A stretch of DNA of 64,000 nucleotides. It comes from CAVVEQ01 sp963804865 (GTDB lineage: Bacteria; Chloroflexota; Anaerolineae; Anaerolineales; Anaerolineaceae). A model generated the notes under the pieces. It saw only the letters and a list, made by a program, of their open reading frames with translations. It searched no databases and was not told the DNA's origin. The DNA is taken from positions 1,054,001 through 1,118,000 of the forward strand of contig CAWDSH010000001.1 in the NCBI GenBank assembly GCA_963804865.1. The letters are read 5' to 3'. Of this stretch, positions 17,791 through 25,808 are shown in pieces (within the stretch, counting starts at the first letter, position 1; each line of letters begins with the position of its first letter). The translations under genes were made by a program, and so were the position numbers.

Positions 17791-20013
17791 TTAAGATTTA
17801 AAAATGGGCATTTGTTCTGCTTTTTCCCAAAGCAGGGGGTCACCATCCAGCAAGGTTTTCCAGATTGGGAGAGTCAATGGATCTCTTTCCGCCAGCTGCC
17901 GTAAATAACGCAGCTTGAGAAGGTGCCACGGTTTCAATCTTTCCTCAAGATTTGGATCGCGCTGCATTTTTTGAATTAATAATTCAGCCCGGCTTCCAGG
18001 AAATACGATCACCCTGGAGCCTATTTCATTGCCTTCCATGAAATCCAGCCTGCTTCCAAAGGCGCACGAATCAAAGAAGAAAAAGCAGGAATCCACTTTA
18101 TCACTCTTCATCCACTTCACGTATTCGTTCTCACGCACTTCAAATCCCAATGATTTTCCAAGTGTATTTACCCGGATTCGAGCATCATTCAAATCTTTCT
18201 GTCGTGCTTCGCTCGTTTCCTGGGATTTCAGTTTCCAGAAGCCTGGCTGATCCTGCTGCTCCTCAGCATATGATTCGAGGCACGCTTCTACCAATACAAG
18301 CGAAGGAGTTAGTAGACCAGGAAACTGACTGTAAAGAATCTTCTCCAATTCCAACTTTTCAATGGAAACCTCTGAACGAAGGATTTCCTGGATCGTGAGC
18401 TCGATGCGATCTGCAAGGCTTGGCTCACCCGCTGGCGGCTCTTTCAGCCACCACAATCCCTGGCTATCGGGATCTCTACTCCCATACGTCATCAGGAAAT
18501 TCCTGTCTTCAGTTGCATCCTTCATTGCACCTTGGACTTTGTTAAGCATTTCTGACGCAACTCCGGGAGATCCGGATGGGAAGATCTCCAGGTCCAATAA
18601 ATGTGTTAGAACGGCAGCAGTCAAATGCAAATATGAAGCCGGTTCATTCCTTTTCTCAAGATCAACCTGGATTGCATCACGGCAAAAATGGGTAAGATTA
18701 ACAGGCATGGGCATGCGTGAACGAAATCCCGTTTCCCAATGTACTTGCGCGAGATTACGTGCTGGCGCTATCGCCAGACCTTGCATTTTCAAACCAACTG
18801 CCTGTCCAGCCAGGATGATTGCCTGGAGGAAGGAAGGAGCCAATTCCGGGACAAGTGCAAAGAAAGGTAAAACCGAAGGCAGTGCCCCAAATGCGCTTGT
18901 CAGGGCGGATGCCAGCCAGTGCGAGTCATAACGCTGCCTATCCAATGCAACGCGCAATGGCGTAACTGCCTGCTTTCCCCACAACCAACCTGACCAAACT
19001 GCGGAGAGTGTCCAGAATGCCTGATTGGGATAGGGAATTGCAGACACAATCGCTTTTGGAACCAATCCCTCAGGAAAATTGGTTATTGAATTAAATCTTC
19101 CAGGATAAAGTGTGATTCCGGACCGACCATGCGGGATATCCGGCCAACGGGTGAGCTCGATCTTGTCTGTCCATTTTGTCCATATCGAGATGGCGTCCTC
19201 CATTGCCATCCACAAATTTCTTTCCCAGAATTCACCCGGGATGCTGATCAAGCGCGGGCGGGTCCTGCCTCCGGTATGCGGCCAGAGGGAATTGCCCTCA
19301 TCGCAGGCAGTGATGGTCAACGCAATTAACAATTGCTTTTGCTCCGCGCTGATGGCAAGACCTTCGATCTTATTGATAATGGTAAAAAGGACGTATAAAG
19401 GTCTCTCCAGGTAAGCTTCCACAGCCTCCCTCGCTGCTTCCTTGGGTTGCTGGAAAGATACTCCAATCCTCTCATAGGCTCGTGATTGCAGTAACTGCCG
19501 GCTGCCAGGGATGGAATACCTCTGGAGGTCATCCTGGGTAATGGGATATTCCCCTTCTTTCTGGCAAAATCTGCACTTCAGGTAACGAGCGATCGGTTTG
19601 GGTTCATCCTTTTTCCAGAGGAAAGCACTCGCAGGGACCAGCTGGTTGCAGTCCGGGCAAGGTGATAAATATAGAGATTGAAGATGAACTTCAAGGCGCT
19701 CATCCCCCCGCTTCGAATCAGCAAGCCTGGTCAATGCTGAATTGAAATCTTCGCTTTTTGGAGCCGATGCAAGCACTTCCAGGATAATTGCAAGGATCGG
19801 ATTATTTGAGGTGGCAAGTACGTTGTAACCTGCCTGCGCTGATTCGAGCGCGACCAGCGGATTGGCAGCAAGTGGATCGATCAACCAGGAACCCGGTGCA
19901 ATGGAATCCTGCAACCATGTGGAAAGCATGCCGTACGGTAATGGCGGCAAGAAACGCCCCAGCGGGAGCTCAAACTCAGGGGCTATAGGTGGAATAAACG
20001 GATGATCAGGCAT
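17791..20013 (-). CDS. Large zinc-ribbon protein resembling a degenerate DUF1156-type DNA methylase
   Basis: A 740-residue protein I cannot name. Residues 45-72 (IDPLAANPLVALESAQAGYN, then a paired Asn-Asn-Pro) mirror the methylase motif I DPFAGGGTIPLEAARLGY...NP. A zinc ribbon (C119/C122, C147/C150) follows, as in DUF1156 adenine methylases. At 325-330 the sequence AIPYPN sits where the catalytic DPPY would be, followed by a similar aromatic block (WTLSAVWSGWLWG). The Gly-rich SAM loop and the catalytic Asp are therefore both changed. Inference: a methylase-derived pseudoenzyme. The C-terminal ~250 residues match nothing I know. It converges on the PBP gene. Confidence 0.55.
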   Translation of the reverse strand: MPDHPFIPPIAPEFELPLGRFLPPLPYGMLSTWLQDSIAPGSWLIDPLAANPLVALESAQAGYNVLATSNNPILAIILEVLASAPKSEDFNSALTRLADSKRGDERLEVHLQSLYLSPCPDCNQLVPASAFLWKKDEPKPIARYLKCRFCQKEGEYPITQDDLQRYSIPGSRQLLQSRAYERIGVSFQQPKEAAREAVEAYLERPLYVLFTIINKIEGLAISAEQKQLLIALTITACDEGNSLWPHTGGRTRPRLISIPGEFWERNLWMAMEDAISIWTKWTDKIELTRWPDIPHGRSGITLYPGRFNSITNFPEGLVPKAIVSAIPYPNQAFWTLSAVWSGWLWGKQAVTPLRVALDRQRYDSHWLASALTSAFGALPSVLPFFALVPELAPSFLQAIILAGQAVGLKMQGLAIAPARNLAQVHWETGFRSRMPMPVNLTHFCRDAIQVDLEKRNEPASYLHLTAAVLTHLLDLEIFPSGSPGVASEMLNKVQGAMKDATEDRNFLMTYGSRDPDSQGLWWLKEPPAGEPSLADRIELTIQEILRSEVSIEKLELEKILYSQFPGLLTPSLVLVEACLESYAEEQQDQPGFWKLKSQETSEARQKDLNDARIRVNTLGKSLGFEVRENEYVKWMKSDKVDSCFFFFDSCAFGSRLDFMEGNEIGSRVIVFPGSRAELLIQKMQRDPNLEERLKPWHLLKLRYLRQLAERDPLTLPIWKTLLDGDPLLWEKAEQMPIFKS

Positions 20014-20046
20014 ACACTATCAGTATAATGAAGTGCGCAGCTAAAT

Positions 20047-20073
20047 AAAAGCCCCCAGGACTAGGGGACTTTT
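20047..20073 (-). terminator. Weak terminator-like hairpin
   Basis: AAAAG-C-CCCC pairs with GGGG-A-CTTTT (one C/A mismatch) around a 7-nt loop. It lies 128 bp beyond the CPBP gene and before the next gene; it could end the long nusA operon. Confidence 0.4.
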
Positions 20074-20200
20074 GTTCTTAATAACAGGACCTTCTATGAA
20101 TTAAATTTCTGGCTCGATGAATTGTGGATGATATCGCTTTTTGAGATCATGCCGGGTCGAGTGTATTCAGCCAGCCTGGATCTCTAACAAAGTCGATTTC

Positions 20201-21130
20201 TTATCGCGATTCACCCAAAACATGATGGCGAACAAAACCCATACCCATGCTTATCAATCCAACCAAACCAGCTTCCGGACCAAATAAGCCGCCAGTAAAT
20301 AATTGAGGTCCGGTTTGGGAAATCTCAAAGATGGATGCCGCCGAGCTAATTCCGCTCACCGGGAAACCAAAAACCGCACCCTGAAAGAAATTCCAGGAAA
20401 TGTGCAAGCCAATGGGGATGGCCAGCTCACCGGTCATGATAAAACCGCTGGCAAGGAATAGACCGGCAATGATGATATTTACTGTGCTGATCCAAGTTGC
20501 GTTTGGATTGATGCCATGGAGTAATCCAAAGAGGATCGAAGACAAAATTAATGCGATGATCAAGGCAGCCTGCGATCCAATTCTCTTATGATTGAACCCC
20601 TCAGCCAAATTCCTCAGGTGATATCCGCGGAAGAGCAGCTCTTCATATATTCCTATACTTAAGTAAACGACAATATCAACCACGAAAGCAATCCAGTATG
20701 GTACACCCGCACTATGGCTCTGATTGAACCCGGTCACACTCAACCAACCCATCCCCAGTTCAAAGAAGAAGATCAGTCCCATCAGAACCGCGCCTAACAG
20801 CAGTCCAAATCCCATATCGGCAAACCAAAGCTTGCTGAAATGAAATCCATAATCAGCGACCTTGCGCTTATCCAGGTATCTACCCGCCACCCATAAACTT
20901 AGTAGTGCGGCAATCAGCGGCACCAATGGGCTGGTCAATTCCGCAAAAAGGTAATTATCCCTTATCTGTAATTGCAGCAAATCAGCATTTTCCGGGATCA
21001 GGGGGAGTATGAAATCTCCCATCACAAAAATTACGCCAAATGCCAGCAGTAGGAAGAGCAGGGACTGAAGTCCAAGCCGGATGCCGGCCCTGAACCTTCC
21101 TTCTTCGCGATTCCAGATCAAGTTCAACAA
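20201..21130 (-). CDS. CPBP family intramembrane metalloprotease
   Basis: A 309-residue CAAX-protease/bacteriocin-processing (ABI) family membrane protein with about eight helices. Catalytic motifs are present: EELLFRG with Glu163, Glu164 and Arg168, FGLLHG with His205, and HISWN with His243 and Asn247. Members cleave or bind membrane peptides; in bacteria roles range from bacteriocin immunity to unknown. It starts 2 bp after thyX ends and so is the last gene of the nusA-thyX operon. That position suggests a housekeeping rather than immunity role. Confidence 0.85.
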   Translation of the reverse strand: MLNLIWNREEGRFRAGIRLGLQSLLFLLLAFGVIFVMGDFILPLIPENADLLQLQIRDNYLFAELTSPLVPLIAALLSLWVAGRYLDKRKVADYGFHFSKLWFADMGFGLLLGAVLMGLIFFFELGMGWLSVTGFNQSHSAGVPYWIAFVVDIVVYLSIGIYEELLFRGYHLRNLAEGFNHKRIGSQAALIIALILSSILFGLLHGINPNATWISTVNIIIAGLFLASGFIMTGELAIPIGLHISWNFFQGAVFGFPVSGISSAASIFEISQTGPQLFTGGLFGPEAGLVGLISMGMGFVRHHVLGESR

Positions 21131-21132
21131 TC

Positions 21133-22560
21133 TTAATTCCCAGTGGTACTAAAAAAGGTGCTTTCGATCTTCTGGCAGGTTTCTTCCGGAGGCAGAGCAA
21201 GGTATTGAGACAGGATGGGATAAACCCCACGGACCTGATCAGCCATGTGGTGAGCCAGCCGGCGCATTGAAAAATGAGCATTTGGAGAACTGCGCAAGGT
21301 TAACAAATGGAAGAGACTGCGCAGATTGGCAGTAATCAAAATCCTGCGATTAAACCCGTTGGGAACAATATATGACGCAACAGTTGGTGCTTGTTTTACC
21401 AGTTCCTGGTAAAAAGCACCCGCACTCTCCATGGCGTGACGATATTCTTTTTCAACACCAGCGTCCACAATCGCCTTGGGAAGGGCATATCCCAAATCAC
21501 AGGTCAACTCTTGCGCAGTAAGCGTCATCATGCGATGCCGTTTCAATTCGTAAAATGCCCCCTGGTCGATGGTCAAGTCAAAACTGCAGGAGGCGTACTC
21601 CAATTCACGGAATGGTGCATCGTGCTCATTCATATCTCCAAGAAGTTGATTTGCCAGAGCTTGTTTCTCTTCAGATGCCATCGATTTCACGCGTTCCAAA
21701 TACTGCTGAAATGAACAGTCGCCGAAACGATACAATGCTGCAGCAAGGATCCGATCCTCGCCATCATGGTCATAATTCACCAGGCAGCACCAATCTGTTG
21801 CTTTTGTAAGATTCTTTTGCTCACCACTGCATTTTTTCAACTTGCTGGCAGTCGATACAAGGTACGGAACCTCATTTGTATATTTGATCAGCGTCGGGCA
21901 TGATTCCAGGGCGGCAGTTTTTATCTCATTTCCAATATCCCGAACTTCCTGCAGGGAATGACTTAGCATCTTCCTCAAGGTATGCTCAAGCGCCCGGGCA
22001 TTGATTGTGACGCCCACATTAGCAATCGCAGCGGCTGGCAGCAGGAAACGACTGACATCCACCACCATGGAATGCACCCTTCGGTCACGGGCAGTTTCAT
22101 TTTCACCTTCGACGCATGGGCAATCTTTTTTTATGGTTTCAGCAAGCGCAGGCAGGATTTTTAGATAAGTGGAAAAAAGTAATTCACAAATGCGTTGATA
22201 CTCTTCACGCAGTGATTCTCCTGACAATTCCGGCGGCGAAAAGAAATCTTTTAATCCCCATTGTTGATACCGGGTGGATTTCTCCGTGTAGGATGCCAAG
22301 CGGTTGGATTCAAGGGATTCCACGGCCAGGCGGGAAATATTCTCCACAGCGACATGCAAGACAGCGTGTTCGGCAACCGATGCATGCCCATACCCAACTA
22401 CCCATTTTTCATGAAATTCTGCACTTTTTTCGCTGGTCAATCCTTCAGCGATCTCACGAAAAGTTTGTGGTGATCGGGAAGTCTTCGCGAATGTGACTGC
22501 AATGATTTCAGGGCTGAGTACTTGAGGGTCGAGCAGGTATACCTGGCGTACCGGTGACAT
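21133..22560 (-). CDS. thyX: Flavin-dependent thymidylate synthase ThyX, tandem-domain form
   Basis: Converts dUMP to dTMP using methylene-THF and FAD. At 475 residues it is about twice a normal ThyX and appears to hold two ThyX domains. The first has SNRLASYTEKSTRY at 85-98, which aligns with RHRxxSxxExSxRY but lacks RHR. The second has KRHRMMTLTAQELT at 340-353, which keeps RHR but not the downstream Ser/Glu/Ser/Arg. The two halves are thus complementary. The 5' end overlaps ribF by 53 bp; the start keeps the family opening VYLLDPQVLSPEIIAVTFA. Confidence 0.85.
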   Translation of the reverse strand: MSPVRQVYLLDPQVLSPEIIAVTFAKTSRSPQTFREIAEGLTSEKSAEFHEKWVVGYGHASVAEHAVLHVAVENISRLAVESLESNRLASYTEKSTRYQQWGLKDFFSPPELSGESLREEYQRICELLFSTYLKILPALAETIKKDCPCVEGENETARDRRVHSMVVDVSRFLLPAAAIANVGVTINARALEHTLRKMLSHSLQEVRDIGNEIKTAALESCPTLIKYTNEVPYLVSTASKLKKCSGEQKNLTKATDWCCLVNYDHDGEDRILAAALYRFGDCSFQQYLERVKSMASEEKQALANQLLGDMNEHDAPFRELEYASCSFDLTIDQGAFYELKRHRMMTLTAQELTCDLGYALPKAIVDAGVEKEYRHAMESAGAFYQELVKQAPTVASYIVPNGFNRRILITANLRSLFHLLTLRSSPNAHFSMRRLAHHMADQVRGVYPILSQYLALPPEETCQKIESTFFSTTGN

Positions 22561-23479
22561 CCTTGAACTCCTGGCGGGTATTATTAATATCCAGATGGAT
22601 CTGGTCGATCAATTCTTTGACGGTTTCAAATCTTTTTTCAGGTCGCAGGAACTTGAGGAAATCAAACTGGATGATTTTTCCATAGAGGTCCTGATGAAAA
22701 TCCAAGAGATGGATTTCCAACCTGGCTTCAACATCATCTTTTTCGAAAGTAGGTCTAATCCCCAGATTTGAGACGGAAGGAATTATCTTTCCTTCCAAGA
22801 GCGTTCTTCCAACGTAAATACCATTTAACGGTAAAAGTTGTTCCTTCCAAACAGCCAGATTTGCAGTGGGTACGCCGATGATTTTCCCCCGCCCATCACC
22901 CCTGACCACCTGTCCGGTCACTGAAAACGGCCGCCCAAGCATATTATTGGCATCCTTGATATTGCCGTTTGCCAATGCAGCACGGATTGCGCTCGAAGAG
23001 ATCAGCTGATCATTCAATCCAACAGCGGTCGCTGTCCGAACCGGAAAGCCCATCTGCCTGCCAATTTCCCTCAAGCGATCATGATTTCCCATGCGGTTAC
23101 GACCCAATGCAAAATCATGACCCACCCATAATTGAGAAATACCCAGGTGCTTGTTAAGTTCTTCGATAAATTCCTCGGGCAGCAGTTCTGACATCTTTTG
23201 GGTAAATTCCAAAGTAACAACCTCATCGACGCCCATGTCTAAAAGCAGCCTGGCACGTTCCTCAGGTGTGGTTAGGTAAAACGGAGAGGTTATTCTCTTA
23301 AGAATTACTGCCGGGTGGGGATAAAAAGTGATAACCACCGAAGCGATGTTCTTTTTTCGTGCTTCTTTAACAACCTGGGTCAGGATAGCCTTGTGACCGG
23401 CATGGACACCATCGAAGGAACCAATGGTCACAATGGATTGATCGAGTTGAAGATCCTGCAGCGATTCGCGGAGAGGCAT
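22508..23479 (-). CDS. ribF: Bifunctional riboflavin kinase / FAD synthetase
   Basis: Makes FMN and then FAD from riboflavin. The adenylyltransferase domain shows GSFDGVHAGHKAIL near residue 20 (HxGH nucleotidyltransferase motif) and ISSSAIRAAL. The kinase domain shows GVPTANLAV and EVRLEIHLLDF-like sequence. Length 323 is normal. It starts directly after truB (adjacent, no gap), and its 3' end overlaps thyX, an FAD enzyme, so cofactor supply and use are translated together. Confidence 0.93.
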   Translation of the reverse strand: MPLRESLQDLQLDQSIVTIGSFDGVHAGHKAILTQVVKEARKKNIASVVITFYPHPAVILKRITSPFYLTTPEERARLLLDMGVDEVVTLEFTQKMSELLPEEFIEELNKHLGISQLWVGHDFALGRNRMGNHDRLREIGRQMGFPVRTATAVGLNDQLISSSAIRAALANGNIKDANNMLGRPFSVTGQVVRGDGRGKIIGVPTANLAVWKEQLLPLNGIYVGRTLLEGKIIPSVSNLGIRPTFEKDDVEARLEIHLLDFHQDLYGKIIQFDFLKFLRPEKRFETVKELIDQIHLDINNTRQEFKDVTGTPGIPARPSSTQP

Positions 23480-24391
23480 TTATGAGAAAAACACCTTCTT
23501 GGGTTGCCATTCTTTGGTTTTTTCATCGTATTCAAGCAGGGCCACCAGCTCACCTGCTTCGCTGATCCCTCGCACCATCTTATCAGTTGCATCCTCTGCC
23601 GGAATGCGATGACCGTGACGGATGGCATCCACCTGGTCGTTTGTTAATTCCAGTGCCTTCCAATCAGAAAGTGCTTCGGCGGCTGGAATGAGGTACTGAT
23701 ACCAGGTGCCATCATTGAAAGATTCACGCAACTTCCGTAAAGGCACGGCATCTCGCAGGGTAAATCGCCCACTCTTGGTACGCCGTAATCCGGTGAGTGT
23801 TGCTCCACAACCCAGCTTCTCCCCGAGGTCATGCGCGAGTGAACGCACATAAGTACCTGAGGAGCAATAAACATCCACGACAGCATCGGGGGGAGCCCAT
23901 TCCAGCAGCTCCAGGCTGTATACCTGTATCTTGCGAGGCTGTAAATCGACCTCCTCCCCCTGCCTGGCCATCTCGTAAGCCTTGCGTCCCTGTACTTTAA
24001 TGGCTGAATAAGGGGGTGGTACCTGTTCGATCTCACCCACGAATTTCTGAAGCTCTTCATTGAATTGCTGTTCGGTGATCTTTACTTCCGCTGAGGATAA
24101 AATCCGACCATCCGCGTCATAGGTATCTGTCGTCGTACCCAGCCGGATGACTGCCTGATACCTCTTATCTGATGCGGATACATACTCACTCAACCGCACT
24201 GCCGGACCAATAAGCACGACCAGCACCCCCGATGCCCGAGGATCAAGCGTCCCGGTATGCCCTGCCCGGCGTATATTGGTGCCGTGGCGGATGATCTGCA
24301 CCACTTCGTGAGAAGTGAGACCCACTGCTTTATCCACCACGATCACCCCGGATATGGCGTTATTTAAATCATACTGATTCTGTTCTGTCAT
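23480..24391 (-). CDS. truB: tRNA pseudouridine(55) synthase TruB
   Basis: Forms pseudouridine at position 55 of the tRNA T-loop. The catalytic motif GHTGTLDPRASGVL contains Asp50, and the family blocks VVDKAVGLTSHEVV and CSSGTYVRSLAHDLGEKLG are present. Length 303 is typical, with a C-terminal PUA-like region. Its ATG overlaps the end of nrnA by 4 bp (ATGA), supporting translational coupling in the nusA-infB operon. Confidence 0.95.
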   Translation of the reverse strand: MTEQNQYDLNNAISGVIVVDKAVGLTSHEVVQIIRHGTNIRRAGHTGTLDPRASGVLVVLIGPAVRLSEYVSASDKRYQAVIRLGTTTDTYDADGRILSSAEVKITEQQFNEELQKFVGEIEQVPPPYSAIKVQGRKAYEMARQGEEVDLQPRKIQVYSLELLEWAPPDAVVDVYCSSGTYVRSLAHDLGEKLGCGATLTGLRRTKSGRFTLRDAVPLRKLRESFNDGTWYQYLIPAAEALSDWKALELTNDQVDAIRHGHRIPAEDATDKMVRGISEAGELVALLEYDEKTKEWQPKKVFFS

Positions 24392-25407
24392 TTCTCCCTC
24401 CCCCGGCTTGCGGCATTTCCTCCCAGTGAAGGTTTATCTTTTCTGCCATCGTTTCCATTATTATCCAACATTGTTTGAGTTGCTGCCAATACTTTTAGTG
24501 TGATCTCTTCCACGGTTCCATCCATCTCGACACCGGCTGCCGCAGGATGCCCTCCGCCGCCAAAACTGAGTGCCACTCCTGATACGTCGATACCGGGTTG
24601 AGCCCGCCAGCTGACTTTACTGTGACCTGGTCGCTGCTCGATGATCAATATGGAAACATCCACTCCATCTAAATTCGATACAACGTTATTTAAGTCCGCA
24701 TCATCGTTCCCCGGGTAACCCACCTTGGCGCGATCTTCAATCGTCAACACTGACCAGACCATGCGACCTTTTTGCTGCAAACCAGTCAAACCAACTCCCC
24801 AATAACGCGCTGCTTCCACGGAGCGTCTTATCAAGGCACGCGTATAAATATCAGAGAGGTTGATATTGTGTTCCATCAGATCCGCTGCAAGTCGCAGTGT
24901 TTTCGGTGTGACATTGGGTGTTCGAAAACCGATTGTATCGCTTACCAAACCACTTAAAAGTACCTTGGCGATGTTTTGATTGATGGAAAGTCCCCAGTTC
25001 TGAAAATTTTCAGCGAGTATCGCGGAAGTAGCCACCGCATCAGGTTCAACATAGTTGATCTCAGCAAAATGTTGATTGGTAATGTGATGATCAATATTGA
25101 TATCGGGTTTACGCTCGCCCAAAATACCGCCGGTGCGAAAGAGATCGGAGCAATCCAGGACGATTGAAAGATCATAATTTCCTTCAATCCGTTTACTGAC
25201 CTGGTCGGTACCAGGCAGGTGGCGGAAAACTGATGGTACACCATCCGCCAGGATCAACTGGGGATTTTTCCCTTCAACCAGCAATGCCAGCCCCATGCCG
25301 AGCAATGATCCAAGAGCGTCACCATCCGGCCGGATATGCGAGACTACAACAATCCTGTTGGAAGATGCTATTTTTTGTTTGATTTGCTCATTGAGAGGAT
25401 TTCGCAT
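24388..25407 (-). CDS. nrnA: Bifunctional oligoribonuclease / PAP phosphatase NrnA (DHH family)
   Basis: Degrades nano-RNAs and dephosphorylates 3'-phosphoadenosine 5'-phosphate. DHH motifs run in order: SHIRPDGDALGS (His24, Asp28, Asp30), LDCSD (~85-88) and DHH at 106-108. The DHHA1 domain carries GGGGHPAAAG near the C-terminus. The ~15-residue tail after QTMLDN is charged and probably disordered. Placement between rbfA and truB is the usual one for this family. Confidence 0.92.
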   Translation of the reverse strand: MRNPLNEQIKQKIASSNRIVVVSHIRPDGDALGSLLGMGLALLVEGKNPQLILADGVPSVFRHLPGTDQVSKRIEGNYDLSIVLDCSDLFRTGGILGERKPDINIDHHITNQHFAEINYVEPDAVATSAILAENFQNWGLSINQNIAKVLLSGLVSDTIGFRTPNVTPKTLRLAADLMEHNINLSDIYTRALIRRSVEAARYWGVGLTGLQQKGRMVWSVLTIEDRAKVGYPGNDDADLNNVVSNLDGVDVSILIIEQRPGHSKVSWRAQPGIDVSGVALSFGGGGHPAAAGVEMDGTVEEITLKVLAATQTMLDNNGNDGRKDKPSLGGNAASRGREK

Positions 25408-25783
25408 TTTTCCTCTTGGTTTTTGAAGGCTTCTTTTCTGTTTTTAACTCGGCAAGAAGTTTTTCGATATGATCCGCTCGCTCGGGTGTCACATCCCAAT
25501 GAAAACGCAGTTTTGGAAAGACGCGCAAATCGATCACTGCTGCGAGCTCACGGCGGATAAAGCCACTGGCGCGCTCAAGACCCTTCAATACTTCCTTTTC
25601 ACGGATAATCCCTTCGATCGCAGAGACATAGATATCTGCATAGGCAAGCTCACGATCCACTTCCACATCAGTAATAAAAATCTGATGCAGCCGGGGATCA
25701 TGGATCTTGTTCATCACCAGCATTTCTGAAAGATCCTGGCGGATCCTGTCAGCGATGCGTTGGACACGTACTTCAGAAGGCAT
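25388..25783 (-). CDS. rbfA: 30S ribosome-binding factor RbfA
   Basis: A KH-fold maturation factor that binds the 16S rRNA 5' region. The 131-residue protein shows the family opening RVQRIADRIRQDLSEML and the ISAVEG/YVSAIEG-type strand, then LRVFPKLRFHWDVTPERADHIEKLL. A short Lys-rich tail follows. It overlaps nrnA by 20 bp and follows infB in the operon. Confidence 0.93.
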   Translation of the reverse strand: MPSEVRVQRIADRIRQDLSEMLVMNKIHDPRLHQIFITDVEVDRELAYADIYVSAIEGIIREKEVLKGLERASGFIRRELAAVIDLRVFPKLRFHWDVTPERADHIEKLLAELKTEKKPSKTKRKNAKSSQ

Positions 25784-25808
25784 GACAATCCCTTATCTTT
25801 CGCCGGTG

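Noticed and set aside
20201..21130. Bacteriocin immunity protein
   Set aside because: CPBP family, but there is no bacteriocin or peptide precursor nearby and the gene ends a housekeeping operon.
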